DNA from: Pristionchus mayeri | Lineage: Eukaryota > Nematoda > Chromadorea > Rhabditida > Neodiplogasteridae | DNA length: 64,000 nucleotides | Assembly (NCBI GenBank): GCA_036245805.1 | Contig: BTRK01000001.1 | Span: 23,195,087-23,259,086, forward strand | Reading direction: 5' to 3' | Part shown: positions 38,479 to 48,469 of the stretch, piece by piece | Layout: each line of letters begins with the position of its first letter | Position numbering within the stretch: the first letter of the stretch is position 1 | Notes under the pieces: generated by a model | Seen by the model: the letters and a program-made list of their open reading frames with translations, nothing else | The model's database searches: none | What the model was told of the DNA's origin: nothing | Program-made: the position numbers and the translations under genes

Positions 38479-39132
38479 TTATGAAGAAGGAGTAGAAACA
38501 CTAGGTCTACGAGTTCCTCTGGGAGGTTTCGATGCCCCAGGGGCCTTTGATCCTCTTGGAGGTCTCGTTCCATTTGGAGCTCTTGATCCTCTGGGGGGTC
38601 TCGTTCCATTTGGAGCCCTTGAACCTCTGGGTGGTCTTGTTCCACTAGGAGCTCTTGATCCTCTGGGAGGGCCATGGGGCTTTCCTCCCTTGGGTTTGAG
38701 ACTCTCCAACTCCTTCTTAACAGACTCAGAGAGAGTCGAAGTAAATTCCTTAATCTGGAATCAATTCAGTTCTGAGTTGAAACAAATTGAGTTTACCGCC
38801 TTCTGAATAGCCTTGAAGTCTCCTTTCTTCTCCTCAACCATCAATTTGATCTTCTTGGCTGCTTCTTGAGCCTCTGGAGGGGAGATATCTAATAGAGAAG
38901 GAAGAGGGAACTGACCGGGGGAGAGTTTGGCCACTTTCTTCTCCAGTTCTTCCTCCAATCTCTTCTTTTGTTCTTCAGTGAGAGGACTGCGAGGGAAGTT
39001 GTTTCCTCCTTCGGGACGAGCAGAAGGACGAGGCTACAATGGAGAAGCACGGGAGAGTACCCCACTGGAGGATACACTCACTAGAGCGATAGCAGCCAGA
39101 AGGACGAGGGAGAGGATGAGGAGTGTCTTCAT
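38479..39132 (-). CDS. Secreted SXP/RAL-2-like protein with Pro-Arg-Gly repeat tail
   Basis: Four exons. The start at 39132 gives the signal peptide MKTLLILSLVLLAAIAL. The mature part begins PRPSARPEGGNNFPRSPLTE, followed by a charged helical domain: EEQKKRLEEELEKKVAKLSP, then ISPPEAQEAAKKIKLMVEEK and IKEFTSTLSESVKKELESL. That helical pattern, with SPxAQxAxKKI and LxxSVKKEL, resembles the SXP/RAL-2 (Ani s 5, DUF148) family of nematode secreted proteins. The C-terminal tail is a 12-residue repeat, PPRGSRAPNGTR, about four and a half copies, ending RRPSVSTPSS and TAA at 38479-38481. Family function is poorly known; some members bind cations. The basic repeat tail is unusual for the family. Confidence 0.7.
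38510..38675 (-). repeat. 36 bp coding tandem repeat (PPRGSRAPNGTR)
   Basis: About 4.5 tandem units of 36 nt encode the 12-residue repeat in the secreted protein. The middle two units are almost identical at nucleotide level; the outer ones have drifted (APSGTR, APGASK). Confidence 0.9.
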
Positions 39133-39961
39133 TGTGGATGGAGGGGAGCTATCTTCTCCTTCCCTTATGTACTCCCCGATGATACTGATCATCCAACGAT
39201 GCAATGGAACGACCGAAGAGAGAAGGAAAGGATGAGGAAGAGAAAAAGGAGATAAAGAAAGACATGCAATCTCCATCCACAAACGTGCAAGGGCAGCTTG
39301 TAATAATGCACTCCGACGTAGTGATTGATTAACGCTCCGATCATAGCTGCTGGGCATATTTTGAATTGATACATGTATGTTTGTCACAAAGTTATATTCT
39401 AGCATAGCACAAGTTCATCACACAAAATATTTCCCGTAATCATCTATTTCTGTTCTCTCTCAAATGTTGAGAAACAAGAGAAGAAACATAGGTGAAATGC
39501 GAGATCTCTGCTGGTGATGATCACTCTTTCCGAAATGGCGACGATCGAATTTCCAGCTGAGATCATCTCTTATCTTGCCCTCCATCTCTCAAAACAGAGC
39601 AGTGAACGAGTCTAATTGATGGAATGGCAGGAGAAGGACTGGTAAAGAAGCCATTGATCAATTCCTCCTATTACCTCTGATACCCTCTGATTCCACTCCA
39701 ATGTTATGTCAAGGCTATTTCCAGCTGATTCTCCCCAAAAAGAGGATGTGTCAAGCAGAAAGGAGACATTTATTACCTCATCTCGTCAGATTCCTCTTGG
39801 TCTCTTTGTGATGTGTAATGAAGAGGGATCGAGAGGGGGGGGGGGAGAGGGGGGGGGAGAGGGGGGAGGGGGGAGGAGTGATCCTAGCAGGGTCTAGTGT
39901 TTCTCGCCTCTTCCTTCTCCACTTAATAGCTGCTCTTTCCTTCTTAATCACTCCTTCCACG
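39133..39961. other. Intergenic, divergent promoters
   Basis: Separates two divergent genes. It holds a G-rich block at 39830-39875 with an 11-G run (39835-39845). No coding signal is seen. Confidence 0.5.
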
Positions 39962-42900
39962 ATGTCATCTGGTCCCGTGCCCTTCCGGACTTCGAATGAG
40001 AACAAGGCGAGTTCCCCTCTCTCCTTTCCTACCTCATCCTTCTCCTTTCCAGTATACTCCCTCGTTCCCCTCAGTTCTCTACTACAGGGACACCTTCGGA
40101 CTAGAACCAATCAGAGGTAAGCCCTTCCCTTCCTCTCCCTCTCTCACTCTCCATCTTCTTGAGAGAATCGTCGTTTCACTGATTCGATGCTGACGGACTG
40201 TTCAGATGACACAGTGACGACTAAGTCGACAGGTGGGAGGAGATCCATCCAGCTGGTCATTAGACATGTTATCTCAGTGCACAATTGCCTGATCACTGAG
40301 ATTGTTTTCCCTTGTCCCTCCTCCTTCCTCCCCTCCTCCATTACCTCATTCCAGTTCGTAACTTCAACATCCACACGAATCCAATGATGAACGAGAGTAT
40401 GATATCCAAGATGACGCAGAGCTACCATGTCAGTTACCTTTCCCTTTACTTGAGAATATAGAAAGTAGGGTGTGATCTAAAGCAATTTTTCCAGTCAAAC
40501 ACTTACTTCGAGAAACAATTTTAAAGATTGCGCTTGTAGGAAAAATATATTTCTGCTTTTGCGTTTGCATGGAACCTGTTCGAAAAATAGTGAAGGAAAT
40601 TTGAAACGATGATTTTGACCATACCAGTGAGAATTGTGAAGAGAATGAAAATCCACCGAAAGAATCCCATTTTCAAGTTTCTAAAACCACTTCAACTCGC
40701 GATCGATTAAATGAACGGAAATTTCGCTACTTCCAAGGGTGCCATAGTACTTCAATATGATAGAGGTCAATAATGCGAAATGGAACTGACCATCGTCATC
40801 AACATAGCAAACTACCTAGGAAGCCATATTTTTGAAAAATTGCTGTTCCAAAACTTCCCCGAATTGTTTGATCCGAATAGGTTTATGTGATACTTGCTGC
40901 TCAATATTCAAAAGGAGTGCTTCAAATGGTAATTAAGGTGGAGCAGCTGGTTACAAATCGAGTGCTCACTGCCCATCCTCGCACTCTCCTCATACTCGCA
41001 CTCATCCTGTTCGCCACTGCTGTCCAACTGGTACTCCCCCCTCCCCCTCCCCCTCTCTCTCCTCTCTCTCTCTCCAGTTGATCTTCTCCGTGATCTGTCT
41101 CTTCTTCGATGGTTGTCCTCTCTACATCGGCATCTTCGTCTGTCTCCTCATGATCCTCAATTCCCTCGTTCTCGCAGCTTTTGTTCGATGTGCACAGAGC
41201 AGACACATGCTGGTACGACACTACTTTTATCATTCTTTTAATATCAATAACGTAGAATCTAAAATATTTTTTATATTTCAAGCGGACGGTATCAGTAGAC
41301 AACGAAGGTTCAAGCATCCCTCTGAAGAGGAATAAGATGGTGGTTGCAGGTGCTTTCATGCATCTCAGCTTCTCTCTCCTTCATTCTGGCAGTTGGTCTC
41401 TTCTTCTGGAATGCTTATCTGATCAGTAAGGAGAACGATCGACCCTCCTTCACTGACTATGATTCCATCGCTGAGAACGAGGGAGACTCGGGTGAGCGAG
41501 ATGGGAAACAACTGTAGAAAGAAGGTGCGATTATAGAGTCAGGCTTCGGCTACGACAATTCTGCCTCCAATCCCATCGTCGCCTCGACGAGAATCGCCAT
41601 GAACTCACTCCAATTGGTTTTCGCACCCGCTCACGGTCAGAATTACATTTATCGAGTCACAAGAATGGGAATGATTTAACGCCTTGTGGATCGAGGAAGG
41701 TTACTAGACGAATTAACGATAGCAGAGGAACTGAGTTCGTTCCCTTGAGGAACCTCGATACCACACTGAAATAATAGAGTGAGAGAGCAGTGGAAGAGAA
41801 GATCTCACCCATCCGAATACAGTTGAGATTAGAAGGCTTCGAATTCTCCTTGAGAAGGCGAGGAGTAGAATGACAGGGATGAGGAAGGAGAGGAGACCGA
41901 TGGGGAGGGACTGCACATCTCTAGATCTTCTCATTGAGTAGTTGTTACTAACTGCATAGGAAGCCAGGCGATTAAGAGTGTTATTCTCTGTTAGAGAAGC
42001 CACGGACAAAATGATCTGATGAACACTTTTCACTACTTGCGCTAGACTGAAAATGTCATAATTGGTTTGGTGTTCTCTGGTTGTTCTTCACGAGCAAATG
42101 AGTGAGTACTTGATGAGTATTCTCTGCACTTCCATCTGCCCACTACGAAGCACCTGCAACCAGCCAAGTAAACACCATTCGATCCCCTCACTCTGAACTA
42201 AATGAACTCACTTTGTCACGATTGAGAGACCGGAATTTCCTGAAAATGAGAAGGGCTACTATCGAACTGAGAATGATGTAGGTGGAGTAGACCGAGACTG
42301 TGACTGAGTTGGAGAGCTAAGAGTGAATGATTTAACGAGTCTATTCCGTGACAGAAAGGACCTCGAGAGAAGCCATGTTTAATGCGTAGATGCATCCATT
42401 TTCGTCGTGGAGTGGTCGTGAGCCAATCACTTGGATTGTGGACAGATAAGTAAATGCTGATTGGCCAATGAGAATGACAGTAGTCTTTGTAAATGACCAT
42501 GTCTGAACATTCAATAATTGCATTAAAAGGTAAAGCGGTAGTCTACATTCTCATCCAATTTCTGGCCTGAGATGACAATGAATCGATAGATTTCCATCGT
42601 GAGAAATCCAGAAAGAATCTGGAAACCAGAAGCGATGTTTACACTCTGAAAGATAAGAGTGATATAGAAGGCGCATTGAAAGTCCTTACGTAGAGTAGAA
42701 TATGCCAGCCAGGGGAAGTAATGCAGAACTGGAGAGAAACTCCCGTGGAAAGACTCACGATTCCCTGAAGGGCTGAAACGAAAATATTCTTATGGCTTAA
42801 AACTGTCTAGTCTTCATACCTGAATATTTGAATATTGTATAAAACGGGACATGCAAAGTTTTGTCCTTAGAAAATTGGAGAATGATTAGGATGAGAAGAA

Positions 42901-43852
42901 CAATCTAGGCAGTCTTTGAGAAAAATATTATTCACTATTAACCAACGCCACATGAAGGGAAAACAGTAAAGGAGACGAGAAATTGGCTATCCGTATCGAG
43001 AACCTCAATTCTTTTGATTCGTCTATCATTCAATCATTTTATTTACCAGGGTGAAGTTGGGAGTGGTGCTCATCTAGACAGACTGAGTCGATAGGAGGGA
43101 GAATCAGCTGGGGTTCCTTTCCCTTCCCTTCTCCTTCCCCCCTTCTCCTTCCCAATCTCCTTCTCTTCAGCAGTCGCAGCTGCATTCGCCCTCCACATTC
43201 TCTACACGACAGTCCGCAGTCTGAGTGATCAGTCGGTAGTGAGGGGATACTTCTTCTCTGAACCAACCATCGGACACCAGGTGGGCAGTCTACCATCATT
43301 TATTCGTCCCTGAACCATCTCTCATATTCACTCTTCTCTGAATCATAGTTTCTAAAACATTGCTAGTCCAAGAAATTAATCAGCTTACATGGGAAATCTA
43401 ACATGGAACCGGTCAGAACTCACATATCCCAAAATTCATGAAATACACATAGAAAAAATCAGCGCAAAATTCTGACCAGGAAATCACTTTCAAAAGTTGC
43501 AAAATTTTTTTTTGAAATTTCGATTTTGTCGGGAAAATGAGATTTTCAGTGCAAAAACGCACGAAAATGCATATTTTTGACTCTGAAAAAATTTTCAAAA
43601 AAACATTTTGCAACTTTTGAAAGTGATTTCCTGGTCAGAATTTTGCGCTGATTGTTTCTATGTGTATTTCATGAATTTTGGGATATGTGAGTTCTGACCG
43701 GTTCCATGTAAGATTACGATCAAAAATACCTTCAGAAGATCCTTGTTCCGATCGAATTGCGACAAGTTCGTCAGATCGATGACGAGGAGTCAGATAATGC
43801 ATCGATTGGAGTGCAGACGAGTGGGAACAGAAGCAACCAGAGGGATCTATGA
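39962..43852 (+). CDS. Four-TM membrane protein of unknown family
   Basis: I do not recognise the family. The start at 39962 gives MSSGPVPFRTSNENK. If a GC-donor intron is accepted, this joins YTPSFPSVLYYRDTFGLEPI. Later exons encode four hydrophobic segments: RTLLILALILFATAVQL with LIFSVICLFFDG; LYIGIFVCLLMILNSLVLAA; VLSCISASLSFILAVGLFFW; and AVAAAFALHILYTTV. The loop between TM3 and TM4 is acidic (FTDYDSIAENEGDS). The cytoplasmic tail from exon 43736 has KILVPIELRQVRQIDDEESD and ends NQRDL, TGA at 43850-43852. The layout (short N-terminus, four TMs, acidic tail) is tetraspan-like but without the tetraspanin CCG motif. The 5' exons before 40920 are less sure. Intron 41636-43170 contains an antisense gene and the following intron a MITE. 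Confidence 0.6.
41713..43073 (-). CDS. Serpentine-receptor-like multi-TM protein, nested antisense
   Basis: Minus-strand gene wholly inside intron 41636-43170 of the four-TM gene. It starts MSTTPNFTL at 43073 (the exon ends at a GTAAAT donor). Hydrophobic segments follow: IVLLILIILQF; VSLQFCITSPGWHILLY; ASGFQILSGFLTMEIYRFIV; TTVILIGQSAFTYL; VTVSVYSTYIILSSIVALLI; and LPIGLLSFLIPVILLLAF. After RRIRSLLISTVFGW the last exon ends FLCYR, TAA at 41713-41715. At least six membrane segments, short loops and a basic tail fit a nematode chemoreceptor-type GPCR, but I cannot assign it to an Sr family. Some exon borders are provisional. Confidence 0.6.
43398..43713. mobile_element. Foldback MITE with ~105 bp inverted repeats
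   Basis: Left arm from CATGGAACCGGTCAGAACTC (43402) to about 43507, and its reverse complement ending GTTCCATG at 43708. The arms are nearly identical over roughly 105 nt, with an A-rich loop of about 100 nt. Both ends are flanked by TAA, a possible 3 bp target duplication. There is no ORF for a transposase. The element lies in an intron of the four-TM gene. Confidence 0.9.
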
Positions 43853-44582
43853 GATACCCCACCCATTCTTGATTCACAAGAAACGATTCCTTCCATCCAC
43901 GAACATTCCACTATATTCGATTGTCTTTCCGAATGCTTCCAATAAAATTTTTGTTATTGACTTGATTAAAAAAATTGAATGTCAACTATATCATTTGCAA
44001 ATGAATCTGAACTTCCTTGTTGATGATGACCACCATCAAGGAACCAATTCCCCGTTCGTGCTTCAGTCCTCGTGAGTCGAGAGAGAATGGGACTGCTCAT
44101 CTCGTACGACGAATGTCAACTCCCTTCATAAGTAGTGTTTACCCAATGAGTCCATTTTGGCTTCAGTGACCACAGCGAAAGAGGATCCATTGGAATACTC
44201 CTCCCTCATTGAGTGTCGTGTGAATTTAGAGTCTGCCTTTTTCACATTTTATTATCTATTATTCTCGTTTTGAAGAACTTGATTTTTCACGATACGCAAA
44301 ATCCCCCCCCCCCTTGCTGAATCATCGCATTCGAATGAGTCATTCCTTCCCTCAAGGAAAGGGAGCCTACGAGAGGGAAATGTGTGATTAAACCGGGTGG
44401 TAGTGACGTCAAGAGCGGAATTCCCCTTCTAGAGAAAGAAGGAAATGGGGAGAGTGCAGAGAGAGAAGAGGGAGATTATGAAAGAGTGTGCAGTAGCATC
44501 TCCCCTTCTCTCTCTCTTTCTCTATCTTTAAGAAGACGCCACCCTCACTTCTATTTCAGTCTCACTCGAGAAATCTCCGTGT
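43853..44582. other. Intergenic; promoter of the first arrestin gene
   Basis: No exon is supported. A 10-C run lies at 44303-44312, and a CRE-like site at 44404-44411 starts a GA-rich leader. Confidence 0.5.
44404..44411. promoter_or_regulatory. TGACGTCA upstream of arrestin gene 1
   Basis: Perfect CRE/ATF palindrome 179 bp before the start codon. It is followed by a GA-rich stretch that is shared with the next two genes. Confidence 0.55.
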
Positions 44583-46073
44583 ATGGTCCAAGTCTCCATC
44601 GAATATGACAAGGAAACATACTTACCCGGAGATATGGTACTGTAGCAGCAATGTATGTCCTCATCGCAATCCCTTTGAGGTATCCGCACGAATATCCGTT
44701 CGTGTTTCTGATTCTCACGTCAAGATTTGCTCCCTTCGAGTATCAGTGAAGGGAGAAGCGATAGTGAAATGGACGGAGACCGAAACAGTCTGTAAGATTC
44801 CTCCCCCCCCCCCATCACAATCTCATCCTCTTTCATTTCCATATATCGGCAAAACAGCTACGACTCGCACTAAGTACTTCTCTTCCCAGCACGGATACCT
44901 CTCTCGATCTGACTGCCTCCTCTCTCCTCCAGAGGGAGAGAAGACAATGTATCTGCAAGGGGGGCTGTGTACAAGTTTTCACTTACATGTACAAGTTTGT
45001 TCAAATCCAATAATGACTAGCTATAAGCTGCGTTCTCCAGATTCCTTCTTCCTCCTTCTTGTGATTCTTCGTATAAGAAAGGATACGGGAAGATAAAGTA
45101 CTCGTGCAAGGCAGAAGTTGTCCGTCCCTTCCTTAGATGCAACATTTCCACGAAGAAAGTGAGGAGTTCGTAGACCAACTTACTCTAGTATCCCCCTCCC
45201 AGGAATTGGTTGTTCATCGGCCGGTAGACTTGCGTTCTTTATGGACTCCTCCTACCCCTATCACGCAATCGATTCAGACTCGATTCTTCCCCTTCAAGAA
45301 AGGATCCATTTCCATGACGGTTACACTTTTTATATTTTCCAGCTTTGAATGATATCATTGAAGGGAATAATTGAACACACGTGTTATCTTCCAGGAGAAA
45401 CGATCCACGTAGAAGCTTCCATCTACAATAGAGCACCCAGAACGATCAAATACGTGAAGAGCGCTGAATCGACCAAATATTAACAAATAAATTTAGATAG
45501 CTATGCACCTCGTTGAGTCGACTACCTACACAGCTTTCCGTAATTCTTGTTCATATCAAAGAGTGACGAAGAACAGATTGGTCAACATTACTCAAGTGAG
45601 ACCTTCTATAGAGCAATATCAAGAACGAAAAATTTCTCAGGATCTTCAAATCACAACAGGAGCAGACTACTTCTACTCGAGGGATTTGGTGATTCCTCAG
45701 TTCATTCCCATTCACAACACTTGTCCATACATCGAAGTGATCTACTACGTTAAGGTGAATCTGCTCCAACTTCATTCACCTTCACTCAAACATAATTTCA
45801 GCTGCGAATTTCAACATCTTCGTTCTTCGGAACTTCTCTCTCAGTCAAGATCCCTCTAGTCATCGGGACTATTCCCAAATTGTGAATTCATTCGGCTTCT
45901 ATCAAATCATATAAAATATTCGCAGTCACGTCAATCCTGGGATGGAGCAGCCTCAATTGGACGAAGGAAGGGGAGAATCATCTGTTGCTCTCTTCAATTC
46001 CTTCTCAGACGCTTCATTCGACGCACCTGATTTCTCGAAGTACAACGATAGAAGTCGTTTAACACATCATTAG
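44583..46073 (+). CDS. Arrestin-domain protein 1
   Basis: Small arrestin-fold protein. It starts MVQVSIEYDKETYLPGD, the N-lobe beta strand typical of nematode arrestin-domain (ARRDC-like) proteins. It continues VSARISVRVSDSHVKICSLR, then GEAIVKWTE and TRFFPFKKGSISMT. The C-lobe starts at ETIHVEASIYNRAPRTIKYV and passes through ADYFYSRDLVIPQFIPIHNT and RISTSSFFGTSLSVKIPLVI. The tail ends PDFSKYNDRSRLTHH with TAG at 46071-46073. Arrestin-domain proteins of this group act as endocytic and trafficking adaptors; a cargo cannot be inferred. It is the first of a tandem array on the same strand. Exon borders between 44970 and 45240 are the least certain. Confidence 0.85.
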
Positions 46074-46429
46074 GAACATACTACGCGTGATTAGAGTTGT
46101 CATCATTCAATGTTCTCCGCAATTAAAGCACTCAACTTGTCTGAACTCAAGCTCAACATGTTAAAATTTCCAATAATTAATTTCTCCACATATTTCTGAA
46201 TGAAATTCATATTAACATTGTGTTCGCTCTTCTACCGGTTCCACATACAATAACTTAGGTTCAATTTTGGTATCGCGTGCAACGTAATTGAAGGGTTATA
46301 AATTTTATATGATATCTGATAACGTTCCCTACTAACACGAGTGCAGCGCTATCAGTATTTACTCGGAATGATTCATCTCTCTCAGAATAGATTGGTACGG
46401 GATACAGGTGCTATTGGATTTCGCGCGAG

Positions 46430-46437
46430 TGACGTCA
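46430..46437. promoter_or_regulatory. TGACGTCA upstream of arrestin gene 2
   Basis: Perfect CRE/ATF palindrome 134 bp before the start codon, followed by a GA-rich leader like that of gene 1. Confidence 0.55.
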
Positions 46438-46563
46438 CTCAGATATCAACAGAAGAGAGAAGAGGGAAAGAGAGGGCAGAAAGACAGACAGGAAATTGTG
46501 AAATGGTGGGGATTGCTCGTATAAAGAGACGCCATTCTCTCTGAAGCCCAGTCTTCCCCGTGT

Positions 46564-48027
46564 ATGGTCCAAGTCTCCATTGAGTATGACAACGAACGAT
46601 ACTCCCCCGGCGACACCGTATCCATTCCCATTCTATCCAATATAATCACTTTTCTTTTCAAGGTGTCCGCAAAAGTTTCCATTCACGCATCCAAAGCTCC
46701 AACGAAGATCTGTTGCATCAAGATTTCTGTGGTCGGTTGTGCGGTAGTCAAATGGACGGAAAGAGAGTCGAAAAGTAAGATTTGTTGTTTTTCCTCGTAG
46801 TATAATATTAAACCTATAATATTCTTGAAATGCAAACTCTTGAGGTGCGACGAAAGAATATTTATCCACTCACACGTACCTCTCTCGTTGTGGATTCGTC
46901 GTTCCTCCACCAGAGGAAGGCAAGACCATCATCTTCCCTATTGGAACACACATCTACTTCTACAAGTCAGTTAATTGTACTTACGAACGACTTTTAACGA
47001 GATTCAGGTTCTCTCTTTACCTCAGTGAATACGGGAAAGTGAAGTATAAATGCACAGTCGATGTCATTGGACCATTCCGTCCACTCAGAGGGAGAACTAG
47101 TGAGGAGAAGGTTATTGTACATACTTATCAACCTGATAAAACGCAGCATTATTCCAGGAATTTTCGGTCTTTCGTCCACTATACTTGGACAATCTGTTTA
47201 GCCACCCTTCGTCCGTAATAAAAATATGGAGACTTTGTTCCTTCCTTTCAAGAAGGGCTCAATTACAATGAAGGCAAGTCCACTAATGATCTACCATTGA
47301 TCGATTCGCTGCAGGGGTCGATTCTGAGGGGAGAGTATATTCCAGGAGAGAGGGTATCCATCAATGCATTTATCTACAACCGAACACCAAGGACGATCAC
47401 AGGGGTCAGAGATTGAATGAAGAATGTGGTATTCATAGTCCATTTCAGTTGCAAATCCTTCTCGTCGAAGAGACAACTTTCATCGCCTTCTACAAATGCA
47501 GAGCATATCAACGAGTTAAGAAGGAGATATTGGTTAATACAAATCAAGTTCGTTCAAATCTCGAATATCCGAATATCAGTATGCATTTTCAAGAGTCTGC
47601 ACGTATCATCTGGATCAGACTACTTCTACTCCAGAGACATTGCCATTCCTCGGGTCACGCTAATTCACAACACTTGTCCGTATATCAAAGTGAAGCACTA
47701 CGTAAAGGTCCGAATCATATTGAAGAAGGAAAAATAAGAGCATTTCCAGATTCGTATCTCAACATCTTCATTCTTCGGAACTTCCCTTTCACTGAAGCTC
47801 CCTCTTGCCATTGGAAGCATTCCTTCCTCGTAAGCTTTTTTCTTTGAAAAAAAAACTTACTCGATGTGTTGAGTGACTCAAATCCGCAGAGGATCTTCAT
47901 TACTCCACATGAGGAAAATGTTTCACCAAGGACGAGTCGACAATATTCAGATGAATCTTTCTATTATCTCTCTGAAGAATCCGACGACATCTCAAACTTC
48001 AACCAAAAAAATCCTCTGACTAATTAA
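46564..48027 (+). CDS. Arrestin-domain protein 2, possible frameshift
   Basis: Tandem paralogue of gene 1 with the same start, MVQVSIEYDNERYSPGDT. It continues VSAKVSIHASKAPTKICCIK, then TYLSRCGFVVPPPEEGKTII, KVKYKCTVDVIGPFRP, EYIPGERVSINAFIYNRTPR and SDYFYSRDIAIPRVTLIHNT. It ends NQKNPLTN, TAA at 48025-48027. In the exon starting 47158 the frame reads EFSVFRPLYLDNLFSHPSSV and then fails at an A5 run (47220-47225). One missing base separates it from METLFLPFKKGSITMK, which aligns column for column with genes 1 and 3. As written, the frame reaches a stop near 47270. This is either an assembly error in a homopolymer or a young pseudogene. Confidence 0.75.
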
Positions 48028-48362
48028 ATTGTATCAATCATGCGTCAGAACTCAAAAATCTATCTCCTACCTTGAATATTATCACTTGAAAATTTAGGAA
48101 AGGCATTTTTTCAAATTCATTATCTTTTGCTTGTTATTATGTACTAAATACTATCATGATTTTAAATAATTTTATTTGCATTCGAATATGGTTGATATGT
48201 GTGAACTGATGATGGCAAAGAATTATTCTCTACTTCTCGCACTTGCCAGCTAACATTTGCTTTCTCATCGAACTATTCCATTGTCATAAATATCATTAGA
48301 ATGGGCTAAATTCCCTCCGGTGGAGGGAAAGAATTGATGTTGCAGAGAAAGTGACGAGGGGA

Positions 48363-48370
48363 TGACGTCA
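48363..48370. promoter_or_regulatory. TGACGTCA upstream of arrestin gene 3
   Basis: Perfect CRE/ATF palindrome 107 bp before the start codon, followed by a GA-rich stretch and then CCCTCACTTCTATTTCAGTC, a string also found before gene 1. Confidence 0.6.
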
Positions 48371-48469
48371 ATGGAAGGACTGAGAGAGGGAGAGGAGAAA
48401 GGAAGGGAGAGTATTCGTCCCTTCTCCACCCTCACTTCTATTTCAGTCTCTCTCAGTGGATGGTCGACG

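Noticed and set aside
38161..38479. Possible tRNA or small RNA between the MATH-BTB and secreted-protein genes
   Set aside because: No cloverleaf, A/B box pair or terminator run could be traced by eye; no tRNA or rRNA is supported anywhere in the window.
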